Shown: piece after piece, positions 1-8,884 of the stretch | Position numbering within the stretch: position 1 is the first letter of the stretch | How the letters are laid out: each line of letters opens with the position of its first letter | Origin: Paraburkholderia kururiensis JCM 10599 = LMG 19447 | Lineage (GTDB): Bacteria > Pseudomonadota > Gammaproteobacteria > Burkholderiales > Burkholderiaceae | Assembly: GCF_003986935.1 (NCBI RefSeq) | Contig: NZ_RJZE01000008.1 | Coordinates: forward strand, 124,001-188,000 | Reading direction: 5' to 3' | Length of the DNA stretch: 64,000 nucleotides | Position numbers and translations under genes: made by a program | Notes under the pieces: generated by a model | The model's input: the letters and a program-made list of their open reading frames with translations, nothing else | Database searches by the model: none | Told to the model about the DNA's origin: nothing

Positions 1-55
1 GGCGTTTCGCTTGTGGACCGGCAATGAACACCAATAACGTTTTCAGGAACTCCAT

Positions 56-643
56 ATGAGAGCCGAAAGACTGCAGGCCTTCACCGACGGCGTCGTGGCG
101 GTCATCATCACGATCATGGTGCTTGAAATGCACGCTCCGCACGACGCGACGTTTCAGGCGCTGCTGGCGCTGTGGCCGACGTTCACGTCTTATGTTCTCA
201 GCTTCATTTATGTCGGGATTTACTGGAACAATCACCATCACTTCGCCCACCTGATCCAGGACGTCACGGGCGGCATCCTTTGGGCCAATCTCGGCTTGCT
301 GTTCTTTCTCTCGCTGATTCCGTTTACGACCGCATGGGCCGGGGAACACGGCTTCGCGCCGCTGCCCACGGCGCTGTATGGGGTATCGCTGCTCACCAGT
401 GCGCTCGCCTGGTACGTGCTCCAGATCACGATCATGCATGCCCAGGGTAAAGCGTCAGTGATGAGGCAGGTTCTGGGTGCCGACTGGAAGGGCAAGGTTT
501 CGCCCGTGCTTTACCTCGCCGGCATCGCACTGGCCTTTGTTGCACCCGCCGCGTCCTACTTTCTGTATGCGCTCGTCGCCGCGATGTGGATCGTTCCCGA
601 TCGCCGGATCGAAAGATTTCTCAGGGAGATCGCGCGCAGCTAA
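56..643 (+). CDS. TMEM175/DUF1211-family membrane protein
   Basis: A 195-residue integral membrane protein. The first helix holds the family hallmark, here R5-L-Q-A-F-T-D-G-V13 (most relatives read F-S-D-G-V), followed by several further hydrophobic stretches and a His-rich NNHHH segment near residue 58. Characterised DUF1211/TMEM175 proteins are potassium-permeable channels built from six helices per repeat; the bacterial form has one repeat and works as a tetramer, and this length fits that. Ion selectivity cannot be read from the sequence. It stands alone, upstream of the SnoaL/MarR pair and separated from it by that pair's promoter. Confidence 0.8.
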   Translation: MRAERLQAFTDGVVAVIITIMVLEMHAPHDATFQALLALWPTFTSYVLSFIYVGIYWNNHHHFAHLIQDVTGGILWANLGLLFFLSLIPFTTAWAGEHGFAPLPTALYGVSLLTSALAWYVLQITIMHAQGKASVMRQVLGADWKGKVSPVLYLAGIALAFVAPAASYFLYALVAAMWIVPDRRIERFLREIARS

Positions 644-714
644 TCTCACCCACTGTCCATGGTCGAGAACGTTGAGTGGCTCCAACGGGGCCGGAGGCAG
701 AAAGCGGTTCGCTC

Positions 715-743
715 TTGATATATACAGCTGTGCTGTATAGTAT
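715..743 (+). promoter_or_regulatory. Sigma-70 promoter with embedded MarR-type palindrome
   Basis: A -35 element TTGATA (715-720) and a -10 element TAGTAT (738-743) are 17 bp apart. The spacer is almost filled by a perfect inverted repeat, TATACAGC and GCTGTATA around TGT (721-739). A repressor bound there would block RNA polymerase. The next genes are a SnoaL protein and a MarR regulator, so MarR autorepression is the simple reading. The sequence is direct; the binding protein is inferred. Confidence 0.6.
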
Positions 744-776
744 GCCGATACCGCCACTTTTCGACAGGCACCCAGC

Positions 777-1190
777 ATGGACTCGAATCACCCCAAACAG
801 GTAGGAATGCGCTTCAACCGCGAAGTCATCCAGGACGGGAATCGTGAATCGTTCGACGCTTTAATGGCGCCCGATTTCGTTAATTGGTCTGCGCCTGATG
901 CTGCGCTGCGGGGCGCCGAGACCATGTGGAAGACGTTCGACACCCTGTTGCGTCCCGCGCTTGCAGACATGCAGGTTCACGTTCATGACCAGCTATGCGA
1001 GGGCGACAAGGTCGCCACGCGAAAGACCATCACGGGTCGTCATGCGGGACCGCTGTTCGGTATCGAGCCAACGGGGCGCACCGTCTCGATCGACGTCATC
1101 GATATTGTTCGCGTGCGCGATGGCCAATACGTGGAGCATTGGGGCGTCAACACGCTGGCCGCCGTCATTGCGCAATTGCAGAAGGCGTGA
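777..1190 (+). CDS. SnoaL-like ester cyclase family protein
   Basis: A 137-residue soluble protein of the SnoaL-like (NTF2-fold) family. The pattern of an N-terminal helix with an F-x-x-E-V start, a central D-F-V-N-W strand, a G-(x)-H-x-G-P-L-F-G-I turn and a final V-E-H-W-G strand is typical of the group. Family members include polyketide cyclases, isomerases and many proteins of unknown activity, so no substrate can be named. It is the first gene of a two-gene operon with a MarR regulator that begins 10 bp downstream, and it lies directly behind the palindromic promoter. Confidence 0.75.
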   Translation: MDSNHPKQVGMRFNREVIQDGNRESFDALMAPDFVNWSAPDAALRGAETMWKTFDTLLRPALADMQVHVHDQLCEGDKVATRKTITGRHAGPLFGIEPTGRTVSIDVIDIVRVRDGQYVEHWGVNTLAAVIAQLQKA

Positions 1191-1200
1191 AGTTTTCGAT

Positions 1201-1680
1201 ATGGGTAAATCCTCTCCGAAGACTTCGCCGGCATCTGCACGCGGTGCCGCACTTCTCGCCGAATCGGTTCGCGACGTTGTAGGTCGCCTCGTGCGAGCGG
1301 TGCGCGAGCACAGCGGAACGCAGTCGAATGCCCAGAACGAAACGCTTGGCTTTCTCGAACGCACGGGGCCGGTCAGCATCGCGATGCTGGCGGCCGGTAG
1401 GGGCGTGACGCATCAGACCATGCGCCTGATCGTGATGAAACTGGTCGATCAAGGACTTCTGAGCCTGGTGCAGGATGCCGAGGATGGTCGCGCTTATCTC
1501 GTGCATATGACCCCGGCTGGCCGGGCACAACTTAAAAAAGACAGGGCTGCGCGAACGGAGTGGCTGACGATGCAGCTTCTGTCGAGAACGAATGAGGAAG
1601 AGCGCGAGCTTTTGAAACATGCAGTTCAGGTGTTGGACAAGCTCACGCGTGAGTCGGCTTCGAACGAACGGATCGCCTAA
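1201..1680 (+). CDS. MarR-family transcriptional regulator
   Basis: A 159-residue winged-helix regulator. The recognition region (about residues 62-110) reads like MarR proteins: V-S-I-A-M-L-A at the start, an H-Q-T-M-R-L-I-V recognition helix, then a wing with the D-x-x-D-G-R-A-Y motif and M-T-P-A-G-R closing the domain. The ATG at 1201 lies 10 bp after the SnoaL stop and gives a normal-length protein; reading further upstream in this frame would overlap the SnoaL gene. It probably represses its own operon through the 721-739 palindrome, with an unknown small-molecule inducer. Confidence 0.85.
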   Translation: MGKSSPKTSPASARGAALLAESVRDVVGRLVRAVREHSGTQSNAQNETLGFLERTGPVSIAMLAAGRGVTHQTMRLIVMKLVDQGLLSLVQDAEDGRAYLVHMTPAGRAQLKKDRAARTEWLTMQLLSRTNEEERELLKHAVQVLDKLTRESASNERIA

Positions 1681-1725
1681 ACTACAGAACCAGCGGCCGC
1701 GGCCATTCCTGCGCCGCTACCCGCC

Positions 1726-1995
1726 ATGGCGCATATCTTCTTCGCCGCTTCGATCCAGCGGCATATCGCAACGCCCGAGCGCGAGATCGATGCAAGCACG
1801 CTGGGCGAAGCGCTCGAGGCCGTCTTTACGGCGCAGCCTCCGCTGCGCGGCTACATACTTGATGACCAGGGCTCACTGCGGCGGCATCTCGCCGTGTTCA
1901 TCGACGGCCGGCCGGTGCGCGACCGACAACATCTGTCCGATGTGCTCGGCGAGGAAAGCCGGGTCTACGTCGTACAGGCACTCTCGGGCGGATAG
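1726..1995 (+). CDS. MoaD/ThiS-like ubiquitin-fold protein
   Basis: An 89-residue beta-grasp protein ending in Gly-Gly, the feature MoaD and ThiS need for adenylation and thiocarboxylate formation. A central V-F-I-D-G-R-P-V-R stretch and a final R-V-Y-V-V-Q-A-L-S-G-G strand also fit the family. No MoeB, ThiF or MoaE gene is nearby, so an activating E1-like enzyme would have to come from elsewhere. It is followed 73 bp later by a beta-propeller protein, and the two probably form one unit. It may serve as a sulfur carrier or as a protein tag; neither is shown here. Confidence 0.7.
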   Translation: MAHIFFAASIQRHIATPEREIDASTLGEALEAVFTAQPPLRGYILDDQGSLRRHLAVFIDGRPVRDRQHLSDVLGEESRVYVVQALSGG

Positions 1996-2068
1996 AGCGA
2001 GCGATCCGTACCCGAGCACCCAAAGCAGGCGCTGAAGCAGCGACGCCGCCTCGCAGGAGACACCCGAC

Positions 2069-3229
2069 ATGAGTGATCGATTGCTTGTCGCAACCCGCAA
2101 AGGTCTGTTCGTTCTGAAAGCCGAGGGCAAGGGCAACTGGAGTCTCGGCGAGCCGCATTTTGTTGGCGAACCGGTGAGTATGGTGCTGCCCGATCCGCGC
2201 GACGGATCGCTCTATGCCGCGCTCAATCTCGGCCACTTCGGCGTGAAGCTGCATCGTCGGCGCGCGGGCATGGCCGGGTGGGAAGCGTGTGCGGTCCCCG
2301 TCTACCCGCCGCAGCCAGCCGACGAGGCGCGCACCGGCGAGGGCGCGAGCGGGACGGCAGACACCGGCGCGGACCATGCGAGCGCCGCGACGCCCAGCCC
2401 GCCGGCCCCTGCCTGGACGCTTCAGCAAATCTGGTCGCTGGAGACGGGCGGTCCGGACGAGCCGGGCGTCTTGTGGGCGGGCACGATTCCAGGCGGGCTT
2501 TTCCGTTCCGACGATCATGGCGACACGTGGGTGCTCAACCGCGCGCTGTGGGATCGGCCGGGACGCCGCGAATGGTTCGGAGGCGGCTATGACGCTCCGG
2601 GGATTCACTCCGTCATGGTCGATCCGCGCGACAGTCGCCACGTGACAGTCGGTGTGTCGTGCGGCGGCGTCTGGCAAACCGCCGACGGCGGCGCGACCTG
2701 GCACCCCACTGCCGAGGGCATGGAGGCCGACTACATGCCGCCGGAGCGGCGCGGCGAGGCCAACGTGCAAGACCCGCACCGCGTCGTGCAATGCGCGGCG
2801 AACCCCGAGGCGCTCTGGGCACAGCATCACTGCTCAATCTTCCGCTCGACCGACGGCGCGGCGCACTGGCAGCGCATCGAAGCGCAGCCATCGAGCTTCG
2901 GCTTCGCAGTGGCCGTGCATCCGCGGGAGCCGGACACCGCGTGGTTCGTGCCCGCAGTGAAAGACGAGTGCCGGATCCCGGTGGACGGCCGGCTCGTCGT
3001 CACACGCACCCGCGACGGCGGCCGCACGTTCGAACGTTTCTCGAACGGGTTGCCGGCCGCACCGGCGTATGACCTCGTATATCGGCACGGGCTCGCGGTA
3101 GACGACTCCGGCACACAGCTCGCGATGGGGTCGACAACGGGATCGCTATGGACATCCGGCGATGGCGGCGAAAGCTGGCAACTGGTTTCGGCACATTTGC
3201 CGCCTGTTTATTGTGTCCGGTTTGAATGA
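2069..3229 (+). CDS. BNR/WD40-like beta-propeller protein (sialidase-like fold)
   Basis: A 386-residue cytosolic protein (no signal peptide) with repeated propeller blades. Asp-box-like turns S-D-D-H-G-D-T-W (about residue 150), T-A-D-G-G-A-T-W (about 205), S-T-D-G-A-A-H-W (about 265), T-R-D-G-G-R-T-F (about 315) and S-G-D-G-G-E-S-W near the end are clear. Such proteins are annotated as exo-alpha-sialidase or VPS10-like, but no sialidase catalytic set is evident, so a binding or scaffold role is more likely. It is paired with the upstream MoaD-like gene. A second protein of this class lies in the catabolic operon around 16 kb. Confidence 0.75.
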   Translation: MSDRLLVATRKGLFVLKAEGKGNWSLGEPHFVGEPVSMVLPDPRDGSLYAALNLGHFGVKLHRRRAGMAGWEACAVPVYPPQPADEARTGEGASGTADTGADHASAATPSPPAPAWTLQQIWSLETGGPDEPGVLWAGTIPGGLFRSDDHGDTWVLNRALWDRPGRREWFGGGYDAPGIHSVMVDPRDSRHVTVGVSCGGVWQTADGGATWHPTAEGMEADYMPPERRGEANVQDPHRVVQCAANPEALWAQHHCSIFRSTDGAAHWQRIEAQPSSFGFAVAVHPREPDTAWFVPAVKDECRIPVDGRLVVTRTRDGGRTFERFSNGLPAAPAYDLVYRHGLAVDDSGTQLAMGSTTGSLWTSGDGGESWQLVSAHLPPVYCVRFE

Positions 3230-3566
3230 GGGCGACGGGCGGACTGCCACAGCAGTAAAGATTCACCGCGTGCCGGCCGCCTCTCCGGGGCGATGCCATG
3301 CCGGCGTGCCTCTCCCCGATCTCCGTCTTCACCACCAGGGATCATCAGGGATATCCCCTACTCGACACGATTTTTGGCGACTTATAGTGCATCCATAGAT
3401 ACAAATATCCACTATTACAAAATACTTTCATGAAGCGAATCGATAGCCGGCAAGATGGCAGACGGCAAGCACGCGCAGGTCAAGCAAGCCACGCAAGCAG
3501 AGAAGAAGGGGGCCGCCACTGGTGCGTCGCCTGCGACGTGCTGCGTCTCGCGCAAAGCGGCAACCC
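3230..3566. other. Intergenic region before the GntR gene
   Basis: No credible gene. The right half is AT-rich compared with its surroundings (3370-3430) and probably holds the gntR promoter. It contains an inverted ATAGTG (3384-3389) and CACTAT (3410-3415) pair that could be an operator, but the wide spacing makes this weak. Nothing else stands out. Confidence 0.4.
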
Positions 3567-4244
3567 ATGAACATGGACACACGCCCCCAATCGCTGCTGG
3601 GCCGTTTCCCTGCTACGGCGGAGGAAGAGGCTTACGCATATGTGCTTTACCGCATTCGTATGGGCACGTTCAAGGCCGGCGACCGGCTCGTTCCCGAAGA
3701 GATCGCCGCGGAAATCAAAACGAGCCGCATGCCGGTGCGCGAGGCGTTTCGCCGGCTTGCAAGCGAAGGCCTGGTCGTCATCCGGCCGAATCGCGGTGCG
3801 GTCGTGCGCGGCCTCGATGCGGACGAGATGGAAGAAGTGTTTGGCATGCGCGGCGTGCTTGAAGGGCTGGCCGCGCGCATGGCATTGCCGAAGATCACGC
3901 CTGAGCACATTGCCGAACTCGCGCGACTGATCGATGCGATGGAGCGCGTCGAGTCCGACGTCCAGCAGTGGGTCACTGTCCATCGCAGTTTCCACGAGTA
4001 CCTTTGCCAGCTATGCGGGCGTCAGCGTCTCGTCGCGCAAATCGCGGGTCTGCATGCAGTGGTGGAGCCGCACATGCGGCTATGGCTGGGCCTGGATGAC
4101 AAACCGATGACGTCGCGCGACGAACATATGACGCTCATCAGCGCTATCAAGGCGGGCGATCCACTGATGCTCGAATCGGCCGTGCGGGAACACATCGAAG
4201 CGACCGTGCCCGCCCTGCGCCGGTGGATGACCACCGGGAACTGA
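3567..4244 (+). CDS. GntR-family (FadR/FCD) transcriptional regulator
   Basis: A regulator of about 225 residues. The N-terminal winged helix includes G-D-R-L-V-P-E-E-I-A-A-E-I and the recognition helix R-M-P-V-R-E-A-F-R-R-L-A-S-E-G-L, followed by the wing R-P-N-R-G-A-V-V. The C-terminal all-helical FCD domain carries metal/ligand-type histidines in H-R-S-F-H-E and H-M-T-L. The ATG at 3567 (or 3573) is preferred; a longer reading adds an Arg-rich stretch unlike the family. It lies 124 bp upstream of, and in line with, an amino-acid ABC importer and catabolic genes, and is their likely repressor. Confidence 0.85.
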   Translation: MNMDTRPQSLLGRFPATAEEEAYAYVLYRIRMGTFKAGDRLVPEEIAAEIKTSRMPVREAFRRLASEGLVVIRPNRGAVVRGLDADEMEEVFGMRGVLEGLAARMALPKITPEHIAELARLIDAMERVESDVQQWVTVHRSFHEYLCQLCGRQRLVAQIAGLHAVVEPHMRLWLGLDDKPMTSRDEHMTLISAIKAGDPLMLESAVREHIEATVPALRRWMTTGN

Positions 4245-4368
4245 ATCTCTTCGCAAAGCCTGAAAGGCTTTCGTCAAAATTGATAAGAAGTGCTACAGAA
4301 ATATGATTTTCAAGGTGTGGCTTTAAACCCGCAGTCATTTCAAAAGCGATCTTTTCTGGGGTATCGAT

Positions 4369-5166
4369 ATGAAGCGAGGTATGAAGAAATTTCTACTGCT
4401 CATGGCTTTCGTGCTGGGCGCAACGAACGTTCACGCCAGGGAGTGGAAGGACATCCGCATCGGCTTCGAGGGCGCTTACCCGCCGTTCTCGTCGATGCAG
4501 CCGGACGGCACGCCCGTTGGATTCGACATCGACATGATTCACGCGCTGTGTGCGCAGATGCACGCGAACTGCACGCTGGTGCAGATTAGCTGGGACGGCC
4601 TGATTCCGGCGCTGCTGGCGGACAAGATCGACGCGATCGTCGCGTCCGTCGCGATTACCGCAGAACGCAAGCAGAAAGTGGCGTTCACCGAGAAGTACTA
4701 CAACACGCCGCGCCGGCTCGTCGTCGCGAAGAACAGCCCGATCAAGGATGCGACGCTGGCTGAACTCAAAGGCAAACGCGTCGGGGTGCAGCGCGGCACG
4801 CTGGCGGACAAGTATGCAACCGCGTACTGGGTGCAGAACGGCGTCCAACTGGTCCGCTATCCGACGCAGGACGAGGTGTATCTCGATCTGCGCTCCGGTC
4901 GCATCGACGCCGCTTTGCAGGATGCAACCGCTGCGTACTCGGCGTTCCTCACGAAGCCCGAGGGTGCCAACTTCAAGTTCGTCGGCGCGCCCATTGTCGG
5001 GACGACGCCCGAGCAGAAGACGCTGTTGGGCGAGGGCTACGGCATTCCGGTCCGCAAGTCCGACGACGATCTGCGCCTGCAGTTGAACCAGGCGATCAAC
5101 GCCATTCGCGCCAACGGTGTCTATCAGTCGATCGAGAAGAAGTACTTCGATTTCGACATTTATTGA
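4369..5166 (+). CDS. Polar amino-acid ABC transporter, periplasmic binding protein
   Basis: A 265-residue HisJ/ArgT-type (family 3) solute-binding protein. The first 23 residues form a signal peptide ending near V-H-A-R. The mature start I-R-I-G-F-E-G-A-Y-P-P-F-S, then G-F-D-I-D-M-I-H-A-L and the A-S-V-A-I-T-A-E-R block are the standard ligand-pocket motifs of lysine/arginine/ornithine, histidine and opine binding proteins. It is the first gene of a binding protein/permease/permease/ATPase set. The cargo is probably a cationic amino acid or guanidino compound, judged from the ureohydrolase downstream. Confidence 0.85.
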   Translation: MKRGMKKFLLLMAFVLGATNVHAREWKDIRIGFEGAYPPFSSMQPDGTPVGFDIDMIHALCAQMHANCTLVQISWDGLIPALLADKIDAIVASVAITAERKQKVAFTEKYYNTPRRLVVAKNSPIKDATLAELKGKRVGVQRGTLADKYATAYWVQNGVQLVRYPTQDEVYLDLRSGRIDAALQDATAAYSAFLTKPEGANFKFVGAPIVGTTPEQKTLLGEGYGIPVRKSDDDLRLQLNQAINAIRANGVYQSIEKKYFDFDIY

Positions 5167-5242
5167 CCGTCTCGAAGCCGGCGGCGTGAAGGCCGCCGGC
5201 ATGTTCGACACGCGTGGTCCTGAGAGGGGCTGAAGGAAAGTC

Positions 5243-5941
5243 ATGTCAGAGCTGCAGAGATATCTACCTGCATTGCTGAGAGGCGCCGAGGTAACCCTCG
5301 TGCTCGCGCTGCTCTCCGTCGTGCTGGCCATTTGCGTGGGAATGGCGGGGGCAATGGCCAAGCTGTCGCCATCGCGTTTTCTGGTCTCCGTGGCCACGGC
5401 CTACACGACGCTGATTCGCGGCGTGCCCGAGTTCGTCATGATGCTGCTGGTGTTCTACGGCGGCCAGATCGTTCTGAACCGGATTGCCGCCGCTTTCGGC
5501 CTTCACGCGCCAGACGTCAACGCCTTCGCGACCGCAGTGCTCACCATCGGCTTCATCTTCGGTGCCTACTACACCGAGACGTTTCGCGGCGCGATTCTCG
5601 GCGTACCGGCCGGTCAGATGGAGGCCGCCCGCGCATACGGTTTTTCCAGATGGCTCGCGTTTCGCCGCATTCTGTTTCCGCAGATGGTGCGCCTCGCGTT
5701 GCCCGCGGCACTCAACAACTGGCTCGTGCTGTTGAAGACCACTGCCATTGCATCGCTGATCGGTTTGCAGGACGTCATGTTCATCGCGGACCAGGCCGGC
5801 CGCACGACCCAGGCGCCCATGACGTTCTATCTCGCTGCATGCGCCGTCTATCTGCTGGTGACGTCGGGTTCCACCGCGTGCCTCGCAAGAACACGTGTGC
5901 GATTGAACCGGGGCGTGCGTGAAGGGAGTCTGCACCGATGA
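5243..5941 (+). CDS. Amino-acid ABC transporter permease (HisQ type)
   Basis: A 232-residue inner-membrane permease of the His/Glu/Gln/Arg type. The early helix contains the start-domain motif [12 protein letters not shown], and T-L-I-R-G-V-P-E-F follows. The cytoplasmic EAA loop that contacts the ATPase reads E-A-A-R-A-Y-G-F-S (about residue 130), slightly different from the second permease. Its stop overlaps the start of the next permease by 4 bp (ATGA), which indicates translational coupling and a heterodimer. Confidence 0.85.
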   Translation: MSELQRYLPALLRGAEVTLVLALLSVVLAICVGMAGAMAKLSPSRFLVSVATAYTTLIRGVPEFVMMLLVFYGGQIVLNRIAAAFGLHAPDVNAFATAVLTIGFIFGAYYTETFRGAILGVPAGQMEAARAYGFSRWLAFRRILFPQMVRLALPAALNNWLVLLKTTAIASLIGLQDVMFIADQAGRTTQAPMTFYLAACAVYLLVTSGSTACLARTRVRLNRGVREGSLHR

Positions 5942-6663
5942 ACTACGAAGAAATGGCTCCACTGTTTGCCGCCTACGCAAACGGTCTTTGGGTCACCATT
6001 CAACTGACGGTGTACTCGCTGGCGCTCGGTCTCCTGATCGCCATTCCGCTTGCGGTGTTGCGTGTGTCGCCCAACCGTCTCGCGAGCGGAGCGGTGGCGG
6101 CGTATACATGGTTCATGCGCGGCACGCCGTTGCTTGCGCAGCTGATGATCGTCTACTACGGGTTCGGTCAATTCCAGTGGGTGCAGGACGGGTGGCAACG
6201 CGGCAATCCGGTGCTGTTGCTGCTGCGCGACCCATTCAGCTGCGCCATGATCGCACTCACTGCGAACACCTGTGCGTACACGGTGGAGATTCTCGCGGGC
6301 GCCATCAGGACGACGCCATACGGAGAAATAGAAGCCGCGCAGGCCTACGGCATGAGTCGGGTGACGGCGTGGCGCCGCATTCTGCTGCCCTCTGCGTTGC
6401 GCAGGTTCATTCCGGTCTACAGCAACGAAATCATTCTGTTGCTGCACGGCACGTCGCTGGTGAGCGCCATTACGCTGATCGACCTGACAGGTGCCGCACG
6501 CGATTTCTACGCGAACTATTACGCGCCGTTCGAGGCCTTCATTTCCGTTGGGACGGTCTATTTCGGGCTCACCACCCTCTTCACGTTCCTGATCCGACTG
6601 ACCGAACGCAGATACCTCGCGCATCTGCGGGCACAACCGTTTATCAAACTGGCCAGAGGCTAG
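5938..6663 (+). CDS. Amino-acid ABC transporter permease (HisM type)
   Basis: A 241-residue inner-membrane permease and partner of the preceding one. It has the [11 protein letters not shown] motif, the T-V-E-I-L-A-G-A-I turn, and the EAA loop [10 protein letters not shown] followed by W-R-R-I-L-L-P-S-A. Its start lies inside the end of the upstream gene, and the ATPase gene follows 11 bp later. Together with the upstream permease it forms the channel of the importer. Confidence 0.87.
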   Translation: MNYEEMAPLFAAYANGLWVTIQLTVYSLALGLLIAIPLAVLRVSPNRLASGAVAAYTWFMRGTPLLAQLMIVYYGFGQFQWVQDGWQRGNPVLLLLRDPFSCAMIALTANTCAYTVEILAGAIRTTPYGEIEAAQAYGMSRVTAWRRILLPSALRRFIPVYSNEIILLLHGTSLVSAITLIDLTGAARDFYANYYAPFEAFISVGTVYFGLTTLFTFLIRLTERRYLAHLRAQPFIKLARG

Positions 6664-6674
6664 AGCCACCTCAC

Positions 6675-7439
6675 ATGAACGCACTATCTGTCGAGAATCT
6701 TCACAAGCGGTACGGCGAAAACGAAGTATTGAAAGGAGTTTCGTTGGCCGCGAAGCAGGGCGACGTGATCAGCGTGATCGGCTCGTCCGGTTCGGGCAAG
6801 AGCACGCTCCTGCGGTGCATCAACTTTCTGGAATCGCCTTCATCGGGCCGCGTGACGTTGAGTGGCGGCGAGGTGCGAACCTCCATGGACAGGAATGGCC
6901 AGATCCGCATTTCGGACCCGGCGCAATTGCGCAAGATGCGCACCAAGCTCGCGATGGTGTTTCAGCACTTCAATTTGTGGGCGCACATGACGGTGCTGGA
7001 GAACGTCGTCGAAGCACCGCGGCACGTTCTGAAGCTCAGCAAGGCGGAGGCCACCGAACGTGCGAAGCGCTATCTCGAACAGGTAGGAATGTCGCGCTTT
7101 GCAAATGCCTATCCGGCCCATTTGTCCGGCGGGCAACAGCAGCGCGTCGCAATTGCCCGCGCGCTTGCGATGGAGCCGGAGGCATTGCTGTTCGACGAGC
7201 CGACGTCAGCGCTCGACCCCGAACTCGTGGGCGACGTGCTGAAGGTGATGCGCGACCTCGCGGAAGAGGGCCGCACGATGATCGTGGTCACGCACGAAAT
7301 GGGTTTTGCGCGCGAGGTGTCGAACCACGTCATGTTCCTGCATCAGGGCGTGGTGGAGGAAGAAGGGCATCCGCGCGAAATATTGAAGACACCGAAAAGC
7401 GGGCGTCTGCAGAAGTTCCTGTCCGGCGCAGTGAAGTAG
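6675..7439 (+). CDS. Amino-acid ABC transporter ATP-binding protein (HisP type)
   Basis: A 254-residue ATPase. Walker A is G36-S-S-G-S-G-K-S-T44, the signature is L-S-G-G-Q-Q-Q-R near residue 155, Walker B is A-L-L-F-D-E-P, and the switch histidine is in V-V-T-H-E-M-G-F. The segment [10 protein letters not shown] matches the insert common to HisP-like proteins. The ATG at 6675 gives the family's usual length; the same frame stays open far upstream, but only through the permease gene. It completes the importer. Confidence 0.9.
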   Translation: MNALSVENLHKRYGENEVLKGVSLAAKQGDVISVIGSSGSGKSTLLRCINFLESPSSGRVTLSGGEVRTSMDRNGQIRISDPAQLRKMRTKLAMVFQHFNLWAHMTVLENVVEAPRHVLKLSKAEATERAKRYLEQVGMSRFANAYPAHLSGGQQQRVAIARALAMEPEALLFDEPTSALDPELVGDVLKVMRDLAEEGRTMIVVTHEMGFAREVSNHVMFLHQGVVEEEGHPREILKTPKSGRLQKFLSGAVK

Positions 7440-7500
7440 CACGGCGGGCGGCAAACACATAGTCATTCATTCGTGGAAGAGACGACACCGGGAAGATCCC

Positions 7501-8871
7501 ATGCAAAACCTGAAACAGAACGACATTGATCATTATCTTCACCCCTATACGAATCTCAGCCTGCATCGCGACGTTGGCCCGATGGTGATCGACCGTGGCG
7601 AAGGTGTCTACGTCTACGACACGGAAGGCAAGCGCTATATCGAAGCACTGAGCGGGCTGTTTTGTGCGTCGCTGGGTTTTAGCGAGCAACGGCTCGCCGA
7701 TGCCGCGGACAGGCAGATGAGAAAGCTGCCGTTCTATCACGCGTTTGGACACAAATCGTCGGAGCCTTCCATCCTGCTTGCCGAGAAACTGATCTCCATG
7801 GCGCCGGTGCCCATGTCCAAGGTGTTCTTCGCGAATTCGGGATCGGAGGCCAACGACACTGCGGTCAAGCTGATCTGGTATTACAACAATGCGATCGGCC
7901 GACCGAACAAGAAGAAGATCATTTCGCGAGTGCGTGCCTATCATGGTGTGACGATCGCATCGGCAAGCCTCACGGGTTTGCCGAATAACCACCGCGACTT
8001 CGATCTGCCCATTGACCGCATATTGCACGCGGACTGCCCGCACTACTATCGCTACGCGAATCCGGGCGAAACCGAGGAGCAGTTCGCGACGCGCTGCGCC
8101 GAGTCGCTTGAGCAATTGATCCTGAAAGAGGGCCCCGAAACGATCGCAGCGTTCTTCGCGGAGCCCATCATGGCGTCCGGCGGCGTGATCGTTCCGCCCG
8201 CCACGTACATGGAGAAGATTCAGGCGGTCCTGAAGCGCTACGACATTCTGCTCGTGGCCGACGAGGTTATTTGCGGCTTTGGCCGCACGGGCAACATGTT
8301 CGGCTCGCAGACGTACGGCATGCGTCCCGACATGATCGTGATGGCCAAGCAGCTTTCGGCCGGCTACCTGCCCATTTCCGCGCTGATGGTGAACGATGCG
8401 ATCTATCGCGGGCTCGTTTCAGAAAGCGAGAAGATCGGTACCTTCGGCCACGGTTTCACGTATAGCGGCCACCCGGTGTGTGCCGCCGTTGCTCTGGAGA
8501 CGCTACGCATCTACGAAGAAGACGGCGTTCTAGAACACGTACGCAGCGTGATGCCGCATTTCCAGCAGCGCCTGGCCGAGCTTGGCACGCATCCCCTCGT
8601 CGGCGAGGCGCGGGGTGCGGGGCTGCTTGCGGCCGTCGAGCTGGTCGCAAACAAAGAGACGAAGGAACCGTTCCCGCCTTCCGAAGGCGTGGCCACGTAT
8701 GCGGGCGCGCGTGCGCTCACGCATGGCGTGATTACGCGCGCGCTGGGCGACACGTTCAACTTCTGTCCGCCGCTCATCATCACGCACGATCAGATCGACC
8801 AGATGTTCGACGGTTCGAAGAAAGCGCTGGACGATACGCTCGCGTGGCGGCAGTCGCTGGCTCATCGCTGA
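7501..8871 (+). CDS. Class III PLP-dependent aminotransferase
   Basis: A 456-residue omega-amine/omega-amino-acid aminotransferase. The PLP pocket is seen in N-S-G-S-E-A-N-D-T-A, Y-H-G-V-T, and the Asp of D-E-V-I-C-G-F-G-R-T-G; the Schiff-base lysine is K283 in M-A-K-Q-L-S-A-G-Y. Enzymes of this group move the terminal amine of putrescine, GABA, beta-alanine or similar compounds onto pyruvate or a keto acid. It lies 61 bp behind the importer ATPase and 13 bp before the gamma-glutamyltransferase-like gene, so it probably acts on the imported compound or on a product of the ureohydrolase. Confidence 0.87.
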   Translation: MQNLKQNDIDHYLHPYTNLSLHRDVGPMVIDRGEGVYVYDTEGKRYIEALSGLFCASLGFSEQRLADAADRQMRKLPFYHAFGHKSSEPSILLAEKLISMAPVPMSKVFFANSGSEANDTAVKLIWYYNNAIGRPNKKKIISRVRAYHGVTIASASLTGLPNNHRDFDLPIDRILHADCPHYYRYANPGETEEQFATRCAESLEQLILKEGPETIAAFFAEPIMASGGVIVPPATYMEKIQAVLKRYDILLVADEVICGFGRTGNMFGSQTYGMRPDMIVMAKQLSAGYLPISALMVNDAIYRGLVSESEKIGTFGHGFTYSGHPVCAAVALETLRIYEEDGVLEHVRSVMPHFQQRLAELGTHPLVGEARGAGLLAAVELVANKETKEPFPPSEGVATYAGARALTHGVITRALGDTFNFCPPLIITHDQIDQMFDGSKKALDDTLAWRQSLAHR

Positions 8872-8884
8872 GTTTGGGGGATAC

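Noticed and set aside
1898..2830. Long minus-strand frame opposite the first beta-propeller gene
   Set aside because: Arg-rich composition without domains; the plus strand has regular Asp-box repeats in frame.
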